A DNA stretch of 64,000 nucleotides, from positions 355,919 to 419,918 of the forward strand of contig NW_022098049.1 in assembly GCF_002288925.2 (NCBI RefSeq). Direction: 5' to 3'. A model generated the notes under the pieces. The model was not told where the DNA came from. It ran no database searches and was given only the letters and a program-made list of their open reading frames with translations. A program made the translations under genes and the position numbers. The DNA is from Delphinapterus leucas. Its lineage: Eukaryota > Chordata > Mammalia > Artiodactyla > Monodontidae. This document shows positions 33,048 to 44,666 of this stretch, in pieces. The stretch's first letter is position 1. Each line of letters starts with the position of its first letter.

Positions 33048-33124
33048 AAGAGGTATGGCTAATATTTAAAAGCCAAGTCACCTGCCTTCAATAAAACAGT
33101 CACTACTGAATAATGACTTGATGA

Positions 33125-33387
33125 GAATTTACTCTGAGCTTTTCATTGATTGCTTCTTGCTAGGCTTTGTTCTAAGCGCCTTATAAGAATTAACTCCTAT
33201 GAGTCTCAGAACCACATGATGAGGCATGTGCTATATTCATTCGCATTTTGCATTTGAGCAAACCAAAGCACAGATGGATTAAACCACTTGCCCAGGGGCA
33301 CAAAGCTAGGAAGTCAGGGTGCTGGGGTTTGAGTTAAGAACAATCCAGAGCTTACATTCTTAACACTGTGCTATGTCGTCCTGGTGC
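33125..33387 (-). repeat. MIR SINE
   Basis: Reverse-complement MIR order: 'ggctttgttctaagcgccttataagaattaactcctatgagtctcagaac', 'gatgaggcatgtgctatattcattcgcattttgcatttgagcaaac', 'ttaaaccacttgcccaggggcacaaagctaggaagtcag'. Confidence 0.85.
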
Positions 33388-33539
33388 TGCACATGATCTG
33401 ATTAATACAGGCACCCCAGTGCCATTTTTAACTTTAGTTGATAAGTCCTGGTAATTTTACCTGTTAATTATTTTAAAAATCTATCCCTTGCTCTAAGCTT
33501 ATTCCCACTGTTTTCATCCAGGTAATTCACTCATCGATC

Positions 33540-33690
33540 AAAGAAAAACTGTTCACTAATAAGGCTTTATCAGGCATTTGTTAAAGGCTGGGGCTATCAT
33601 CGTGAATAAGGCACATTCCCTGCCATAATGGTGCTTATTATCTCACAAGAAGATAACATTGAACGCATGTGTATAGAAAAAAAGATGATT
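33540..33690 (+). repeat. Ancient interspersed repeat, family not named
   Basis: 'ggcatttgttaaaggctggggctatcatcgtgaataaggcacattccctgccataatggtgcttattatctcac' follows the same old pattern as 18,905-19,175. Confidence 0.5.
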
Positions 33691-33739
33691 AATGACAGTG
33701 ACCTCCTTTCCTCTTCAGTTACTTCTTATACTCTTTGCC

Positions 33740-33935
33740 TCTAGATTCTAGGCTGCAGTAATTAAAAGAGCCTCTAGTCTCCTATGCATATATTTTTTCA
33801 TAATTCTGTGCCTTTGTTTGGACTGCCTTCTCCACTTGAACCCTTTTTCTTCCTTTATCTCCAGGCTCATACTTACTTTCAAGAGTCACTTCCCCTAGGA
33901 CCTGTACCCAGATACTAGTTAAGATGGTCTAAAAG
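33740..33935 (+). repeat. L2-like fragment
   Basis: 'tgtttggactgccttctccacttgaaccctttttcttcctttatctccaggctcatacttactttcaagagtcacttcccctaggacc' follows the upstream part of the L2 3' region. Moderately diverged. Confidence 0.55.
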
Positions 33936-34004
33936 CAAACCACACTAGTGTGTGTTCATTCCTTGATCAAGTACTGTTCCTTCTTTATTATTGAATAAAG
34001 ATGC

Positions 34005-34371
34005 TGTCTTAGTCTGTTCAGGCTGCTATAAGAAAATAACTTAGACTAGTTGGATTATAAACAACAGAAATTTATTTCTCACAGTTCTGGAGGCTGGAAA
34101 GTACAAGATCAAGACACCAGCAGATCCAGTGTCTGATGAGGACCCATCTCCTTGTTCATAGATGGCATCTTTTCACTGCATTCTCACAAGGTAGAAGAGG
34201 AGAGGAATCTCTCTGGGGCTTCTTTTATAAGTACCCTAATCCCCTTCATGATGGCTCCACCCTTATGACCTCATCAGCTCCTAAAGGCCCCACCTCTTAA
34301 TACCATCACCTTTGGGGTTAAGGTTTCAATGTATGAATTTTAGGGGGAACACAGACATTCTGCCCATAGTA
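34005..34371 (-). mobile_element. MaLR solo LTR (MST/MLT1-type)
   Basis: Read on the plus strand it starts TGTCTTAGTCTGTTCAGGCT, continues 'aacaacagaaatttatttctcacagttctggaggctgg', 'gatcaagacaccagcagatccagtgtctgatgagga', 'cttcttttataagtaccctaatcc', 'aaggccccacctcttaataccatcacc' and ends near 'cattctgcccatagta'. This is a near-complete LTR on the minus strand. Flanks GATGC and AGTGC agree at 3 of 5 positions, so the TSD is uncertain. No internal retroviral genes. Confidence 0.88.
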
Positions 34372-34376
34372 AGTGC

Positions 34377-37300
34377 CAAGGGCAGTATCAAATACAGCAC
34401 TGACATTTAACATTTATTTATAGAAATGAACCAGAGAAGTTAACGTGTTCAATCCTCTCTCTCAAGTCTGTACTTCCTCCCACTTGCCTGCCAGAGGAGG
34501 ATATTTATAGCTACATCCTAGTGAGTATAATCAATATTCTTTCCAACCACCATTCTCAGGCACATACTGAGTTCTAGCTTCACCCCAGATTAGGCACCTC
34601 AATTCTACAGATCTGGGAAAATTCACAGTCCTGATAATACCCATCATCTGTACATTTGAAGATCAGAAAACAATTTATTCACTTTTAGCAAGCATAGAGG
34701 AAAAACAAAGCATTGAGATGATTCTGTAACAATATGACATTCTATTTTTTATCTTGAAAATTGGTTGGGAAGGGTTGAACACATAATATAGTACACAGCA
34801 ATCATATTTTATCATATTCTAGATCCAGATTTCACATACACTGTGGATGTTTGACAAGCTGATTCTATTAATTCCTCTAAGTTATCAAGACATATTCTCT
34901 TTGTTCAATATAATGGGAAGGCCCAGAAACATTACCCAGCAAAGGTCATGGCTGAAATACAGTTTCTACCAAAAATGGGATAGAGATTATGGGTCAGAAA
35001 ATAAATTGAAATTACATTTGTAAACTAAGTAACTACCCCCCCCAACCCATTTGTCAATTGTGTCCTTTATGGTCACACTCACATTAATGAGAAAATGCAC
35101 ATTTTTTTAAAGTCTAATTTAGATTTCCAAGGATATTATATTTCCTAAAACACAAAAAGTGTTCATTGTTGTATGCACAATGAAAATTAATGTACTGAGT
35201 TTTTAACTTCCATGAGGACAAGTTTAATACTTAAAGTTTAAGGAGAAGGACCATCATTATGCTTTTCTGCCTCAATCTGTGGAAAGAGAAATTGAGAATA
35301 TTTTCTGCAAGTTTTAGAAAAGTCTTAATGGTAAAAGCCAATGAACCAACAGAATTCTATATTATTCTTGAAGTTATAATTGTGATCAATGTATTCCTGG
35401 TTTAAGACAGAAGTAGTATCCAACCTTCAAAGTACAATGAGAAGAGAATCATTCCCCAAGAAATTGTTCACCTCAATCCATCTGTATTCTGCTATAAAAT
35501 ATGGCAGAAGCAAATAAGAGTTTATTTACTGCTGCATAAAACTTTGGCTGAATAGGCAAGGAGAGGAAGTCTGCTTTCGATTTCAACCATCTGGAAATAT
35601 TGCAGCTCAAAGCTCAGATCTTCCAGTTTTCTTGTAGGATAAGTGGTGTGTCTTCTCCTTAACTCAACACTCTATAGGCCAGAGCAGAGGTCACAGAATG
35701 ATGTTTGTTATAGGTAAATTTCCCCCACGTAACTGTATCATTCCTCAAGAACTTTAAAAAACTTGAGAAGAAAAATGTATTAATAATGGCCTTTTAAAAT
35801 ATGAAATCCCCACACATTTTAAATTAGAAATTATTTGCAAGGTCATCATTGTTCTGTTTTGTAATCCCTTGTAAATGTAGAATGTAGCTCTTTTACATCT
35901 ATTTACCCTCAAAAATATTTTTTTCCTCTTCAAAATAAATAAGAATCACTTTTTCTCGAAAATATCTGGACTTCTAAAGCATCAACTCTCCCCACTGGAC
36001 AGTATCTATCCTCAATCACTACCCAGCCGAGTTTCAAACTCTCTTATTTGTCTTGTTTATTTTGGTTTAATTATTTTTTCTCCTATACTCTTAATATCTC
36101 CTTCTATCCATATTCTTTTCTCAACACGTTTGAATTTATTTATTTATTTATGCTTAGAAAATATGAAAATTGTTATAAGATCCCAGAGCTATTTGGGGAA
36201 AAGTCTCTTGGAAATAATAAACATAAATACTTGGAAAGTTCCCAGGACAGATGAGGTCCTTTTGCTATTTCCAAGCAATAGACTGAAATGAAGTCAGGTT
36301 TCTTAATTTCTCCCTTTTACTGATCCTCAATCTATTGTGACCTTGGAGGAAAAAGGCATATATTTAAATCTTCGTGCCATTTTAATCTTAAATTAACACA
36401 AAATTTTGCATTGAGAGTTGAGAAATGAACTTTACTCGAGATAATGGACAGAGCTCAGGCAATAACAATTTAAAAATAAATAGTAGCAAAAATGTTCAAG
36501 GTAAGATAATCATGTAAGTTACAACTCACCACAGTTAATTCAAAGAGGCAAATCTAATTCATATTGTTTTTACTTGTGATTAGGGGCAATATTACTTAAA
36601 ATAAGAGGACTTTCATACAGTGCTTAACAATTCTATTATTTGATGATTTGAGGTTTTCATGATATTTGCTGTTCAGGGACAAGATCTTTTAAAAAAAGTT
36701 TGCAGCTCTCACTCTTCCTCAGTAAAATAATTAGAAATGTGGCTTTCGTGATGACAGATATAATACACTCTCAGTTTGTTTCTGTTGGGCACTTCTCTTT
36801 TATTTTTCAGTATGTTGATTATATTGAATCCTGGACACCATTTGTAGACCCTTAAAAGTTGAATGGAGTAGAGAATAGGCACCTGTGACAATAGCCCCAG
36901 GTGGGTGTCAAAGTGCTTAAATGACAGCAGCAGAGAGCGTGGTTCATTGGCAGGACCTTTAAAGAAGCTGTGTTCACTTGGATCTGGTTGTGCTTTTCTT
37001 GGAGTGGACCATTGGCTCTTATTTCCCTATTGAGAGAGGAAAAATCTAGAAAGAAGGCAGAGAAACTGTAGGATGTTTTTAGTTGACATCAAGAAGTACA
37101 TATTCCAAAATAAAATAGAGAAATGCATCTGGTTTTTAAAAATAAAAGAAAATCCTTTAAAGGACATAGAAGTAAGGTAGTCCTCTGCAGAGAATCATAG
37201 TACAAAAATCAGGACTGTGCAAATTAAACACTTAGTCATGTAAAATTTGCCATGTTTTTCTATTTTGAAGTTTCATTCCAAAGCATGAATAGACACAGAA

Positions 37301-37555
37301 CAGAAATACAAGCTGGTCCCAAAGGTGATAGAAGCTGTCAAAATAAGTGGGGGGAAAAAATAGGAGCTAAGAAAACAACATGTATCTAGCATAGTATGAG
37401 AAGAGCAAAAAGGCATGAGATACCCACATCCTTCACATGAGAATTGGATTAGAAAAATTAAAAAAATATTTCAAGCACCCTGAGGAATAAGGAGCTGCAA
37501 AATAATGGAGAAGGAAAGGAAATGGGGAGAACAAACATAAGGGCAACAACTGATC
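34377..37555. other. Repeat-poor unique stretch of about 3.2 kb
   Basis: I recognise no transposable element here apart from short TTTA repeats near 36,137-36,152, and no exon. This is the longest element-free block in the window. Confidence 0.45.
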
Positions 37556-37559
37556 TGTG

Positions 37560-37785
37560 CGGTCCTTCGGATGAAGTCCAGACGAGGAAAACTGAGGTAC
37601 CCCAGCTGACAGGCATCACCAACTACCAGAGATGTGAATGAAGTCATCTTGGGCCTCCCGGCCCAATCAATCCAGCTGCTATTTGGTTACAACTGCCTGA
37701 GAGAGTCCAGGCAAAACCGGTAGAACCACGTTGCAAACCACAGAATTGTGGGGAAAAACAATTGTTGTTCAAAAAATAGATCCAC
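37560..37785 (+). repeat. Possible MLT1-type LTR fragment
   Basis: 'ccagctgacaggcatcacc', 'agagatgtgaatgaagtcatcttgggcctcccggcccaatcaatccagctg' and 'aaccacagaattgtgg' recall the central part of older MLT1 LTRs. Diverged, with no clear ends. Confidence 0.4.
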
Positions 37786-37789
37786 CCTT

Positions 37790-38484
37790 TTGAAGCCTGC
37801 ACACCCTCAACAAAGGAGAGGCAACATTTTTTATTTGAACCATGTTATCCCATGCATAATAAGAGCACTGCTTTTTAAAAAAATTACTATTGTTTTGAAT
37901 CTGTAGTCAGTACTTTTAAGGAAAACATCTATAAATTCCAAATAAGATAATTTGTCACCAAAAAACATTAATTTTGCATTCATCCAGAAAGCAAAGTGGA
38001 TTGAATATCAGGAGTATACTAAGTTTCTTTTACAACAATTGCTTAAGCTATGGAAATTCCAAAGACTCTGATTTGTTAAGTAATTTCCAAACCAGGGCAT
38101 AAAGGAATGTGTTTCTCCATGAATCCTGGTCAAATTTCTGAGTTTCTTAATGGAACTATCTCCAGGTTATTAAAAGAACTAGTGTTATGAAATAATGAAC
38201 AAATGCTTCCATGACAAATGCTGGGGAGATGGGAATATGTTATAGCATAAGATACCAGTTAGCCATACTTCCTTAGACGTATACAAATCAAGTGTATTCG
38301 AGGGATACATAAGTATGGGTTTCTTGCTATTCATTTAAATTGTTGAGTCCTTTAAGTCAGCTTGAAGAATCATTATTTTCTTTGTGAAATGGAAATTATG
38401 TTTCTCATATTACACAAGACTTTTGCCATGACAACATAATGGTCACAGAAAGAAACAAATCAAATCTCAAGCTACTATAAAAAT
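37790..38484. other. Unique stretch, nothing recognised
   Basis: No repeat or gene identified upstream of the L1 insertion. Confidence 0.4.
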
Positions 38485-38492
38485 ATTTAACC

Positions 38493-41484
38493 CACTGCAG
38501 AAATAAAAAAAAATCATGAGAGATTACTACAAGCAACTCTATGCCAAAAAAATGGACAATCTGGAAGAAATGGACAAATTCTTAGAAATGCTCAACCTGC
38601 CAAGACTGAATCAGGAAGAAATAGAAAATATGAACAGACCAGTCACAAGCACTGAAATTGAAACTGTGATTAAAAATCTTCCAACAAAAAAAAGCCCAGG
38701 ACCAGATGGCTTCACAGGTGAATTCTATCAAACGTTTAGAGAAGAGCTAACACCTATCCTTCTCAAACTCTTCCAAAATATAGCAGAGGGAGGAACACTC
38801 CCAAATTCCTTCTACGAGGCCACCATCACCTTGATACCAAAACCAGACAAGGATGTCACAAAGAAAGAAAACTACAGGCCAATATCACTGATGAACATAG
38901 ATGCAAAAATCCTCAACAAAATACTAGCAAACAGAATCCAACAGCACATTAAAAGGATCATACACCATGATCAAGTGGGGTTTATTCCAGGAATGCAAGG
39001 ATTCTTCAATATACGCAAATCTATCAATGTGATAAACCATATTAACAAATTGAAGGAGAAAAACCATATGATCATCTCAATAGATGCAGAGAAAGCTTTC
39101 AACAAAATTCAACACCCATTTATGATAAAAACCCTGCAGAAAGTAGGCATAGAGGGAACTTTCCTCAACATAATAAAGGCCATATATGACAAGCCCACAG
39201 CAAACATCATCCTCAATGGTGAAAAACTGAAACCATTTCCACTAAGATCAGGAACAAGACAAGGTTGCCCACTCTCACCACTCTTATTCAACATAGTTTT
39301 GGAAGTTTTAGCCACAGCAATCAGAGAAGAAAAGGAAATAAAAGGAATCCAAATCAGAAAAGAAGAAGTAAAGCTGTCACTGTTTGCAGATGACATGATA
39401 CTATACATAGAGAATCCTAAAGATGCTACCAGAAAACTACTAGAGCTAATCAATGAATTTGGTAAAGTAGCAGGATACAAAATTAATGCACAGAAATCTC
39501 TGGCATTCCTATATACTAATGATGAAAAATCTGAAAGTAAAATCAAGAAAACACTCCCATTTACCATTGCAACAAAAAGAATAAAATATCTAGGAATAAA
39601 CCTACCTAAGGAGACAAAAGACCTGTATGCAGAAAATTATAAGACACTGATGAAAGAAATTAAAGATGATACAAATAGATGGAGAGATATACCATGTTCT
39701 TGGATGGGAAGAATCAACATTGTGAAAATGACTCTACTACCCAAAGCAATCTACAGATTCAATGCAATCCCTATCAAACTACCACTGGCATTTTTCACAG
39801 AACTAGAACAAAAAATTTCGCAATTTGTATGGAAACACAAAAGACCCCAAGTAGCCAAAGCAATCTTGAGAACGAAAAAAGGAGCTGGAGGAATCAGGCT
39901 CCCTGACTTCAGACTATACTACAAAGCTACAGTAATCAAGACAGTATGGTACTGGCACAAAAACAGAAATATAGATCAATGGAACAGGATAGAAAGCCCA
40001 GAGATAAACCCATGCACATATGGACACCTTATCTTTGATAAAGGTGGCAGGAAAGTACAGTGGAGAAAGGACAGCCTCTTCAATAAATGGTGCTGGGAAA
40101 ACTGGACAAGTACATTTAAAAGTATGAGATTAGATCACTCCCTAACAGCATACACAAAAATAAGCTCAAAATGGATTAAAGACCTAAATGTAAGGCCAGA
40201 AACTATCAAACTCTTAGAGGAAAACATAGGCAGAACACTCTATGACATAAATCACAGCAAGATCCTTTCTGACCCACCTCCTAGAGTAATGGAAATAAAA
40301 ACAAAAATAAACAAATGGGACCTAATGAAACTTCAAAGCTTTTGCACAGCAAAGGAAACCATAAACAAGACCAAAAGACAAGCCTCAGAATGGGAGAAAA
40401 TATTTGCAAATGAAGCAACTGACAAAGGATTAATCTCCAAAATGTACAAGCAGCTCATGCAGCTCAATAACAAAAAACAAACAACCCAATCCAAAAATGG
40501 GCAGAAGACCTAAATAGACATTTCTCCAAAGAAGATATACAGAATGCCAACCAACACATGAAAGAATGCTCAACATCATTAATCATTAGAGAAATGCAAA
40601 TCAAAACTACAATGAGATATCATCTCACACCAGTCAGAATGGCATTCATCAAAAAATCTAGAAACAATAAATGCTGGAGAGGGTGTGGAGAAAAGGGAAC
40701 ACTCTTGCGCTGCTGGTGGGAATGTGAATTGGTTCAGCCACTATGGAGAACAGTATGGAGTTTCCTTAAAAAACTACAAATAGAATTACCATACGACCCA
40801 GCAATCCCACTACTGGGCATATACCCTGAGAAAACCAAAATTCAAAAAGAGTCATGTACCAAAATGTTCATTGCAGCTCTATTTACAATAGCCTGGAGAT
40901 GGAAACAACCTAAGTGCCCATCATCGGATGAATGGATAAAGAAGATGTGGCACATATATACAATGGAATATTACTCAGCCTTAAAAAGAAACGAAATTGA
41001 GCTATTTGTAATGAGATGGATAGACCTAGAGTCTGTCATACAGAGTGAAGTAAGTCAGAAAGAAAAAGACAAATACCGTATGCTAACACATATATATGGA
41101 ATTTAAGAAAAAAAAATGTCATGAAGAACCTAGGGGTAAGACAGGAATAAAGACGCAGACCTACTGGAGAACGGACTTGAGGATATGGGGAGGGGGAAGG
41201 GTGAGCTTTGACAGGGCGAGAGAGAGTCATGGACATATACACACTAACAAACGTAGTAAGGTAGATAGCTAGGGGGAAGCAGCCGCAAGGCACAGGGATA
41301 TTAGCTCGGTGCTTTGTGACAGCCTGGAGGGGTGGGATAGGGAGAGTGGGAGGGAGGGAGATGCAAGAGGGAAGACATATGGGAACATATGTATATGTAT
41401 AACTGATTCACTTTGTTATAAAGCAGAAACTAACACACCATTGTAAAGCAATTATACCCCAATAAAGATGTTAAAAAAAAAAAA
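38493..41484 (+). mobile_element. L1, 5'-truncated within ORF2, long open RT
   Basis: Starts inside ORF2 just before the reverse transcriptase and runs through the ORF2 end (41,106), a G-rich 3' UTR and a poly-A ending at about 41,484. The flanks share ATTTAACC (38,485-38,492 and 41,485-41,492), preceded by A-rich sequence on both sides, consistent with a TSD of 8 bp or more. The 3' UTR lineage is the same as that of the L1 at 3.1-8.45 kb. The element is about 3.0 kb, so some 4 kb of 5' sequence is missing. Confidence 0.95.
38516..41106 (+). pseudogene. L1 ORF2 fragment: reverse transcriptase and C-terminus, one frameshift
   Basis: ORF2p makes L1 cDNA by target-primed reverse transcription. 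Open for 665 codons from 38,516 to 40,513. Conserved RT blocks are present: [78 protein letters not shown] and the catalytic FADD (residues 290-293, at 39,383-39,394), then KYLGINL. Near 40,470 one A appears to be missing in the 'aataacaaaaaacaaac' run. The frame resumes one step over and is open to 41,106 with Cys-rich [14 protein letters not shown] and final MLTHIYGI. The endonuclease and the first about 400 residues are absent. A further frame change lies in the A-run at 38,505-38,513. Young and RT-like, but not autonomous. Confidence 0.95.
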
Positions 41485-41499
41485 ATTTAACCTAGTATT

Positions 41500-42425
41500 A
41501 CAGAACCCTGACAACTACAATGGACAACAACAGCTGAAATGGTAGTGGGGGAGGGGAGGATTTTCAAGATCAAAACTGGCCCCCAAAAACACAAACCAAG
41601 GTTTTTCACTGAATGACCATTAATAATCAGTTAGTTATATGAGTTCAAATATAAAGTATACCATTTTACCCTTTCCTCCACTGTTCTATTTTTTTCATCT
41701 TTAACCTCCCTGCATCTTTTCCAGCAGCTCCTTCAGTACATTTAGTAGAATCCCTCTTTCTGTGTGTTGGTCACTGTAATGCCAGGTATGTAGAAGTAGG
41801 CCTTAAACAAACAAACAAAAACAAACAAGCCCTCTATTCATTATTTTTTTCAAAATTACTCTGGACAAGCCCTACCTGAAGCATTGCAGTAAACAACTTT
41901 GATTCGAAAAAGAGTAAAATCATTCACAGTGATCAATAGAAACCCTTGGATGCTGAACTTTTTATCTAATATTGGACCAACTATGCAAGTTGGCACCAGT
42001 AAACAGGACTTGTATTACCGACTTCCTTTAACAGAGTTGGCTATAAACTCTTCTCTAGCTGTTGCTGCCATCGAGGATTTGTCTGCATATTTGAGGAAGA
42101 GAGCCAGGAAAAACAGTTGTCTTTGCCCAAGAACATAAGTCTATCCAGTAGTGGAATAAGCCAAGGATATCTAAGTGAGCCTTGGGTTTTGCACTCAGCT
42201 TAAAAGTGATCCTTCCCTTGATCTTCTCAATGCATTTTCTTAAAGGTATTGAAAGCTGAACGTCTCTGAAGAAAGGTTTCTGCAAACAAAGCCAAGAGCA
42301 CTCAAACCTCAAACCCGTGTAAATAGGATCAAGCGTTTGCACTAAACCTCTTGTTCACTAGTAGCCAGTCAGCTAACTCCACTCTCCCACACACCCCAGC
42401 ATGTTCTTTGAATAATAATTATATC
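41500..42425. other. Unique stretch with short (AAAC)n run
   Basis: AAAC-type repeat at about 41,803-41,830. Otherwise no repeat family or gene. The overlapping frames at 41,899-42,342 lack domains. Confidence 0.4.
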
Positions 42426-42429
42426 TCCG

Positions 42430-42540
42430 GAGGGTTAAATAAGTGACCAGAAATCACATAGCTAGTGACTGGACTAGCAGAGTGAGAATTAGAATCGATC
42501 CCCAAACCCAAGCCTGTTCCTCCTGGCCATGCTGTTCCCT
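42430..42540 (-). repeat. MIR fragment
   Basis: 'ggttaaataagtgaccagaaatcacatagctagtgactggactagcagagtgagaattagaatcgatcc' follows the reverse complement of MIR ('ggttaagtaacttgcccaaggtcacacagctagtaagtggcagag'). Confidence 0.65.
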
Positions 42541-42544
42541 GTGT

Positions 42545-44072
42545 GCAATACATTATTTCTAGTCTTTACAACAAATTTAAAGAAGTATGAGACAAATAAC
42601 TACCCTGAAGGAGCTTCATTCTCATTCAGGAAACAAGATGAAAACACATATTGATTAAATAATAAAACATTAAAGTAGTCCCAAAGGTCACACTGCACAC
42701 AGAAGTGTCTTTAACATCAAAATTTCCCTGAAAGTTCCAACTGTAGAAAATACTAAATGTGTGTTCTGGAGATGATCAGTTGGAAAGGTTAACTCCTAAA
42801 TGCTATTTCACTTAGGAAGAGCAAAAAAAGATAAAAGAAATTTGGGATTAGACCAAAGAGAGCCTTGATACATCATCTGGGCTCAATATTTTCTGATCAG
42901 GTCATTCTGCTGCCTGGGGAAACACAGACTCTCCTTTGAACACACTCGTGTATTTTTCATTGTCTGTGTATGGTCAAGGTTTTCCCTGCATTTCAAAGGG
43001 ATGGTTGCTAATTGAATAAATAGATGTTGAATTTTTCAAAGGCTAGGAAAGCATATACTTACTGATAAAAACATATATTTTAATCATGCTTCTGGGAGCT
43101 AGTGACCCCAACTCTTACTTTTTCCCCCAACTGGTGATTCATAGATAGAAAAAGTGACCACTTGTGCAAATGAGGTGGCTTAATATTTAGGTTAAAGAGA
43201 GATCCTTGGGTCCCTGGGTTATATCCAGAAGCCAACCTTGTGCGTAATGTCACCATCTAGAGTAAGTAACTATTTGGTACTGAAGTTCCAAATACACACA
43301 ACAATTAATATAACATTTTAATTTGAGGGTTATTAAACTAACACAGAAATGGTCATTTCCTTTTTAGAAGCCAATCCTTAAGTTCAGAAACTTCTAGTTT
43401 ATAAACAGGGCTGCTGGGTCATGTAGTCATCCCTGCTCATGCTGAAGTCCTTTTGTAATAAACTATTTTATCCATATGTTTATTTCTTCACTTTTTTATA
43501 CAACCTCAAGAATTTCACATACAGTTTAAGTAAGCCACAAATTGCTCTGACGTCCTCAAACTGCCCTCCCAAATTTGTAAAATAAAAATAACATTGAGCA
43601 TTTGGATGGAGAACAGGCATAAGAAGAAGAAGCCTCTTTGTATCCATATTATTTAGAACTTTTTATCTTTCTTTTTTTGTTAAAAATATGTACAATAGTA
43701 TACTTTTCTGATTAGCAAAGGTCAGAATATGGAAATTAATTTTATACTACTCATTATTACTTATTTTAGATATATAAATAAAAATTGTTGGACCCAGCTT
43801 ACCAAAAGTATCACCAAAAGCTATGCATTTGGCCCACATTGTGTGGACCTTTCATAGAAATACTTTTACTGAATGTTTGATTTGTCTTTATTCTGGCAGT
43901 TACCAGTGAAAGATACAATAAGACACAATGTTATCTAACTGGCTTTTGCTTGAACTCTTAAGGTGTTATCAAAATGGTATCTTTCGGGCCTTGACTCTAA
44001 GAAAAGCTTTGTTTCTCCTGAAAGCAAATAAGAGTTTATTGAGATTGTGGGCTCCATAATTGATGTTGTTCA
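42545..44072. other. Unique stretch, nothing recognised
   Basis: About 1.5 kb with no recognised repeats or coding signals. Confidence 0.4.
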
Positions 44073-44074
44073 CA

Positions 44075-44134
44075 TCTTTTCCTTGGTCATTGGAAAATTC
44101 AGAATCTTTGCCTTGGTCATTGGAAAATTCAGAA
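44075..44134 (+). repeat. 30-bp tandem duplication
   Basis: Two units of period 30 (44,075-44,104 and 44,105-44,134) sharing CCTTGGTCATTGGAAAATTC plus AGAA. The only difference within the units is one base near the start (TTTTCC versus TTTGCC). Confidence 0.95.
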
Positions 44135-44272
44135 TAAGTTGAATGAATATATTTAGTCAGGACCTAACAAAGTATATTTATTTGCAATAATTTAACCCCT
44201 GGCTTCATTTGCTATTTGACCCTTTTATCCTGAAAAAGTTTTAGTTTTTTTTTTAAACATGACATCTCCTAC

Positions 44273-44661
44273 TGTATGGACTTAATTATGTCTCCTCAAA
44301 ATTCATATGTTGAAGTCCAACCACCAATGTGATTCTATTTGGAGATGGGGCCTTTAAAGAAGTAATTAAGTTTAAATGAGGTCATAAGGGTGGGGCCCTA
44401 ATCCCATAGGACTGGTGTCCTTATAAGAAGAGAAAGAGACACCAGAGACCTCTGTCTTTGTGCACAGAGGAAAGACCAGGTGAGGACACAATGAGAAGGT
44501 GGGCCTCTGCAAACCAGGAAAAAATGTCTCACCAGAAACAAACCCTGCCAACACCTTGATCTTGGACTTCAAGCCTCCAGAATTGTGAGAAAATACATTT
44601 CTGTTATTCAGTCCACCCAGTCTGTGGTATTCTGTCATGGCAGTTCAAACAAACTAATACA
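44273..44661 (+). mobile_element. MLT1 solo LTR with 5-bp TSD
   Basis: Starts TGTATGGACTTAATTATGTC and ends in CA. Diagnostic MLT1A/B text throughout: 'caaaattcatatgttgaagtcc', 'taaatgaggtcataagggtggggccctaatcc', 'ggactggtgtccttataagaagag', 'caccttgatcttggacttcaagcctccagaattgtgagaaa', 'ccacccagtctgtggtattctgtcatggcag'. Flanked by exact CCTAC at 44,268-44,272 and 44,662-44,666. A solo LTR of an ancient ERVL-MaLR element, left by recombination between two LTRs. No coding part. Confidence 0.96.
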
Positions 44662-44666
44662 CCTAC

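Noticed and set aside
38516..41106. Host reverse-transcriptase or telomerase-like gene
   Set aside because: Motif order, the C-terminal Cys-rich domain, the 3' UTR, poly-A and flanking repeat identify it as L1 ORF2.
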